NCBI GenBank assembly: GCA_041563475.1
Contig: JBFFMY010000004.1
Location: forward strand, 27,628 to 91,627
Length of the DNA stretch: 64,000 bases
Origin: CAJXZP01 sp041563475
GTDB lineage: Bacteria > Bacteroidota > Bacteroidia > Flavobacteriales_G > Salibacteraceae
Direction: 5' to 3'
Shown piece by piece: positions 61,041 to 64,000 of this stretch (position 1 is the first letter of the stretch; the number at the start of each line of letters is the position of its first letter). A program made the position numbers and the translations under genes. A model generated the notes under the pieces. That model saw nothing but the letters and a program-made list of their open reading frames with translations, was not told the DNA's origin and searched no databases.

Positions 61041-61703
61041 ATGAAATTAGGTGATTTAGCAGATAATCAACTTCCTGAACTTGAAATATTAGACTCATGC
61101 GATAAAGCAATGGGGTTTATGGATGAGTTTAAATTATCTCACTACCCGGTGATTAATGGATCCTTGTTTGTTGGTTTAATTTATGAGGAAGATGTGTATG
61201 AGTTTGAAGATTGGAGCCAAACCATTTCTCAATGTAAAATCCGATTGCCTAATGTCTCGGTGAATGAAAACGAACATTTTTTAACTGCGGTTCAAAAAAT
61301 GACAGCTTCGGGTCTATCTGTGATTCCAGTAGTAGATGAAAAAAATTTTTATCGGGGAATGATCACGAATGATATGATCGTTCAAGTTTTCGGGAATTCT
61401 TCGATAGTCCAGGATATTGGAGGAGTTATTGAAATTGAAATTGCTCCTCAAGATTATTACCTAACTGAAATCACCAGAATTATTGAAAGTACAGGAACAA
61501 AAATATTGGGATCTTATATCCGAAATATTCCAGATGACCATAAAATTGTTGTTACGCTGAAATTGAACACTCAAGAAGTGGAGGAGGTTTTAAGCGCTTT
61601 AGATAGATTTGGTTACGTTGTATTTGCAAGCTACAATTTGAAATCGGAAGATAGTTTGCGAAAAGATCGATATGACAATTTAATGCAGTATCTAAATATT
61701 TAG
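61041..61703 (+). CDS. CBS-domain protein
   Basis: A 220-residue cytosolic protein. Two CBS motifs fill residues 1-130 (HYPVINGSLFVGLIYEEDVYEF and LSVIPVVDEKNFYRGMITNDMIV), which usually bind adenine nucleotides. Residues 135-215 look like an ACT-type or related regulatory domain (DYYLTEITRIIESTGTKILGS). It stands between pdxJ and nadK, as in many Bacteroidota, so a link to NAD(P) or nucleotide sensing is suggested by context only. The outer-membrane protein gene starts 12 bases after its stop. Confidence 0.85.
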   Translation: MKLGDLADNQLPELEILDSCDKAMGFMDEFKLSHYPVINGSLFVGLIYEEDVYEFEDWSQTISQCKIRLPNVSVNENEHFLTAVQKMTASGLSVIPVVDEKNFYRGMITNDMIVQVFGNSSIVQDIGGVIEIEIAPQDYYLTEITRIIESTGTKILGSYIRNIPDDHKIVVTLKLNTQEVEEVLSALDRFGYVVFASYNLKSEDSLRKDRYDNLMQYLNI

Positions 61704-61715
61704 ACCTAACTGATT

Positions 61716-63107
61716 ATGAAGGTCGTAATTGCGCTTTTTTTTGTTCTGTTCCCTTTATTTTTTTTGGCACAAATCGATAGCTCAAATACGGTAATTGTAG
61801 GTCAGACTTTTTTTACTGGAAATGAAAAAACCAAACCCTTTGTGCTCAGCAGAGAATTAACATATAATTCTGGTGATACCTTATCCAAATCAGATTTCAA
61901 TCAAAAAGTACTTCGAAGTAAAGAGAACATTTTCAATACGAGTCTTTTTAATAAAGTAACCTACAAAACAGTAACCTCTGATTCGGGACTAACCACCGTT
62001 ATTTTTGATGTGCAGGAAAGATGGTATGTGTGGCCTTATCCAATATTAGAAAATGGAGATAGAAATTTAAATACTTGGTGGCAAACAAAAGACTTTAGTC
62101 GCTTGACTTATGGGGTTTACTTAAATTGGTACAATTTCAGGGGTAGAAATGAAACTTTTCAGGTTTTGGCTAAGGTTGGATTTGAAAATCAATTCTCCAT
62201 TGGGTATAAAATACCAAACCTTAATAAAGCCAAAACTTTGGGATTAGCAGTGGCAGCTGGTTACACACAATATCGTGAGGTAAACTATTCCTCAGAGGCA
62301 AATAAGCGGGTGTTTTATAAGTCCCCAAACGGTCCTGGCAGGGAGATAATTTTTGGCAGGATGGATTTATCTTATCGCAAGAGTTTGAATGCGAGACATT
62401 CCTTAGGAGTTGGTTATTATAACATGGTAGTTGATTCGGTAGTCTTGGATCTTGCAGCCGATTATTTTAAGAATAATAAAGCTGCTACTCAGTTTCTTAG
62501 TTTGTCTTATTATGGGAAATACGATACCCGTGATTATATCGAGTATCCGTTAAAGGGATATAAGGTGGAATTAAGTGTTTCAGAATATGGATTGGGTATT
62601 CTTCAAAATGAGAATTTAAATGTTCTTACCGCAATTGGAGGTGTTTTCGCTCATGTGCCAATTCATGGCCGATGGTATGCGGCAAGTAGTGCAGTTGCTA
62701 AACTGACTTTCTTTGATGACCCACCATACTCCATCCAACAAGGATTAGGATATAAAAATTCTATTCGAGGTTATGAATTATATGTGATGGATGCACAGAA
62801 TTATGGTATTGTGAAAACGAATTTAAAGTTTGCCCTCGTGAAAAAGAAGGAGGTATACCTAAAATGGTTGAAAGTTGAAAAATTTAATAAGCCCTATTTT
62901 TCTATGTTTTTGAATGGATATTTTGATTTTGGATATGCAGATGATCAACTGTATGCATCTGTCAACCATTTATCAAATCGTTGGGCATATGGGTATGGAT
63001 TAGGTCTTGATATTACAGGTTTTTATGATTTTGTAATGCGGTTGGAATATTCATTCAATCGCGAAAACGAAAGTGGATTCTTTTTACATTTCAAAAAAGC
63101 AATATAG
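61716..63107 (+). CDS. POTRA-domain outer-membrane barrel (BamA/TamA-like)
   Basis: A 463-residue protein with signal peptide (MKVVIALFFVLFPLFFLAQ). One POTRA-like unit covers residues 25-110 (VIVGQTFFTGNEKTKPFVLSR, then VIFDVQERWYVWPYPI). A 16-strand-type barrel of about 340 residues follows, with the BamA-like signature KYDTRDYIEYPLKGYKVELS and GLGYKNSIRGYELYVMD. It is smaller than BamA (five POTRA units). It probably helps insert or move a subset of envelope proteins. It is co-oriented with nadK downstream. Confidence 0.85.
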   Translation: MKVVIALFFVLFPLFFLAQIDSSNTVIVGQTFFTGNEKTKPFVLSRELTYNSGDTLSKSDFNQKVLRSKENIFNTSLFNKVTYKTVTSDSGLTTVIFDVQERWYVWPYPILENGDRNLNTWWQTKDFSRLTYGVYLNWYNFRGRNETFQVLAKVGFENQFSIGYKIPNLNKAKTLGLAVAAGYTQYREVNYSSEANKRVFYKSPNGPGREIIFGRMDLSYRKSLNARHSLGVGYYNMVVDSVVLDLAADYFKNNKAATQFLSLSYYGKYDTRDYIEYPLKGYKVELSVSEYGLGILQNENLNVLTAIGGVFAHVPIHGRWYAASSAVAKLTFFDDPPYSIQQGLGYKNSIRGYELYVMDAQNYGIVKTNLKFALVKKKEVYLKWLKVEKFNKPYFSMFLNGYFDFGYADDQLYASVNHLSNRWAYGYGLGLDITGFYDFVMRLEYSFNRENESGFFLHFKKAI

Positions 63108-63146
63108 TCTCTTTGTTTTTTGTTTCTTTGGATAATAATTAAGGGC

Positions 63147-64000
63147 ATGAAATCAATCGCGATTTTTGGAAAGGAATTAAATCATAAATTTAGGGATGAT
63201 ATAATATTTCTTTTGGATTATTTGAAAGAACTAGGTATTGAAATTCAAATTTATAGGCCCTTTTTCAAGAAATTAGAAGAGGAGTTTAACATCAACCTCT
63301 CCCACACCATTAAATTCACTAAAGCCAAAAACAAGAATAAAATTCCTGATTTATTTATTAGTATTGGGGGGGACGGTACTTTTTTAGATTCTACCCGTTT
63401 ATTACGAGATACTTCAATCCCCATACTTGGAATAAATACCGGAAGATTAGGGTTTTTAGCTCGAGTTAGTTCAACGGATATTAAGGAGGCTATAGATAAT
63501 TTCTATTCTGGGAATTATGAAATAGAGGAAAGAAGATTATTGGCGGTAGAAACTAAAAGTGATATTCTAGGGGAAGATAACCTAGCTCTTAACGAGATTA
63601 CGCTGCATAAAAGTGATAATGCTTCCATGATTGTTGTTCATGCGTACGTCAATAATGAGTTCCTAAATTCCTATTGGGCAGATGGTTTAATTGTCTCTAC
63701 TCCAACTGGTTCAACGGCATATTCATTAAGTGTTGGAGGTCCAATTGTCGCTCCTGGTTCAAAGAATTTCATTATTTCGCCAATTGCACCCCATAACCTG
63801 AGTGTTAGACCTATGGTAATTTCAGATGATTCGGAAATCACATTGTGTATTGAAGGTCGAACCCGTGTGTATATGTTAAGTGTTGATTCTAAGACATATA
63901 AAATAAATTATTCTGAAAATATTACGATAAAAAAGGCGCCTTATAGAATTAATTTAATAAAATTTAAGGACCAAACTTTCTTTAAAACGCTTCGATACAA
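63147..64000 (+). CDS. nadK: NAD kinase, truncated by the window end
   Basis: The reading frame from the ATG at 63147 stays open to the last base, giving about 284 residues with no stop. NadK phosphorylates NAD+ to NADP+. The catalytic motif is SIGGDGTFLDSTRLL (GGDGT), followed by GINTGRLGFLARV, LNEITLHKSDNASMI and the conserved DGLIVSTPTGSTAYSLSVGGPI. The start MKSIAIFGKELN is typical for the phylum, and the full length should be about 290-295 residues, so only the last few are missing. Confidence 0.95.
   Translation, partial: MKSIAIFGKELNHKFRDDIIFLLDYLKELGIEIQIYRPFFKKLEEEFNINLSHTIKFTKAKNKNKIPDLFISIGGDGTFLDSTRLLRDTSIPILGINTGRLGFLARVSSTDIKEAIDNFYSGNYEIEERRLLAVETKSDILGEDNLALNEITLHKSDNASMIVVHAYVNNEFLNSYWADGLIVSTPTGSTAYSLSVGGPIVAPGSKNFIISPIAPHNLSVRPMVISDDSEITLCIEGRTRVYMLSVDSKTYKINYSENITIKKAPYRINLIKFKDQTFFKTLRY

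Noticed and set aside
1..64000. Mobile elements, CRISPR arrays, toxin-antitoxin or phage-defence genes
   Set aside because: I looked for transposases, integrases, regularly spaced repeats and typical defence domains and saw none. Gene order and composition look like stable core chromosome with nos and paa modules.

Overview
The window reads as ordinary chromosome from an AT-rich member of the Bacteroidota, most likely Flavobacteriales-like. The evidence is a TonB-receptor tail, PorV/PorQ-family barrels and a large protein with a type IX secretion-like C-terminus. It also has many Sec lipoproteins, few Shine-Dalgarno sites, and promoters of the Bacteroidota type (-7 box TAnnTTTG, -33 box TTTG or TTG). 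Species cannot be named from this alone. I see no insertion sequence, prophage, integrase or CRISPR array.

Layout. 1-5.6 kb: TonB-receptor tail, a 1433-residue secreted protein and a PorV/PorQ-family barrel. 5.6-9.2 kb: greA, a HIT protein, ruvC, a flippase-like membrane protein and a family-2 glycosyltransferase. 9.2-11.9 kb (minus): flavin reductase, DUF3127 protein with an SSB-like tail, and an AtoE-type transporter. 12.0-15 kb: tRNA-Leu(UAG) preceded by a damaged copy of its own 5' half, then a small anchored protein, aroB and aroA. 14.9-17.9 kb (minus): helix-hairpin-helix outer-membrane protein and a second PorV-like barrel. 18.1-25.4 kb: a clade II (Sec-type) nitrous oxide reductase locus: cytochrome c lipoprotein, nosZ, nosB-like, nosL, nosD, nosF, nosY and an unrecognised lipoprotein. 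25.4-27.3 kb: VOC protein and fasciclin lipoprotein. 27.3-32.0 kb: phenylacetyl-CoA epoxidase genes, with paaE and an unknown secreted protein divergent from paaABCD. 32-38.3 kb: fabH, AMP nucleosidase, exported katG, purK-purE. 38.3-43 kb: hpt, adk, obgE, mgtE and a 2-hydroxyacid dehydrogenase. 43-46 kb (minus): M48 metalloprotease and a barrel protein. 46-53.6 kb: glycosyltransferase, sugar-phosphate nucleotidyltransferase, TPR lipoprotein, DUF4292 lipoprotein, EnvC-like protein, tatA, gatA. 53.6-57.3 kb: a tripartite efflux system (HlyD, DUF2955, NodT-type). 57.3-64 kb: ADP-forming acyl-CoA synthetase, alpha/beta hydrolase, pdxJ, CBS protein, POTRA-barrel protein, and nadK running off the end.

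How the genes work together. The nos locus is the most coherent accessory module. Cytochrome c is a plausible electron donor to NosZ, NosL and NosDFY mature its copper centre, and NosB is a clade II membrane partner. The non-coding DNA ahead of cytochrome c and nosZ carries the same dyad, AAAGAYA-N4-TRTCTTT, three times. Two copies lie 22 bp apart ahead of nosZ, and an FNR-type box lies near the third. This suggests one CRP/FNR-class regulon, although the regulator is not in the window. The paa genes add an oxygen-dependent route for aromatics. Other points worth a second look are the tRNA half-duplication, the DUF3127 protein ending in DDDDLPF, the lipoprotein form of KatG, and dyads placed at the obgE, mgtE and fasciclin promoters.
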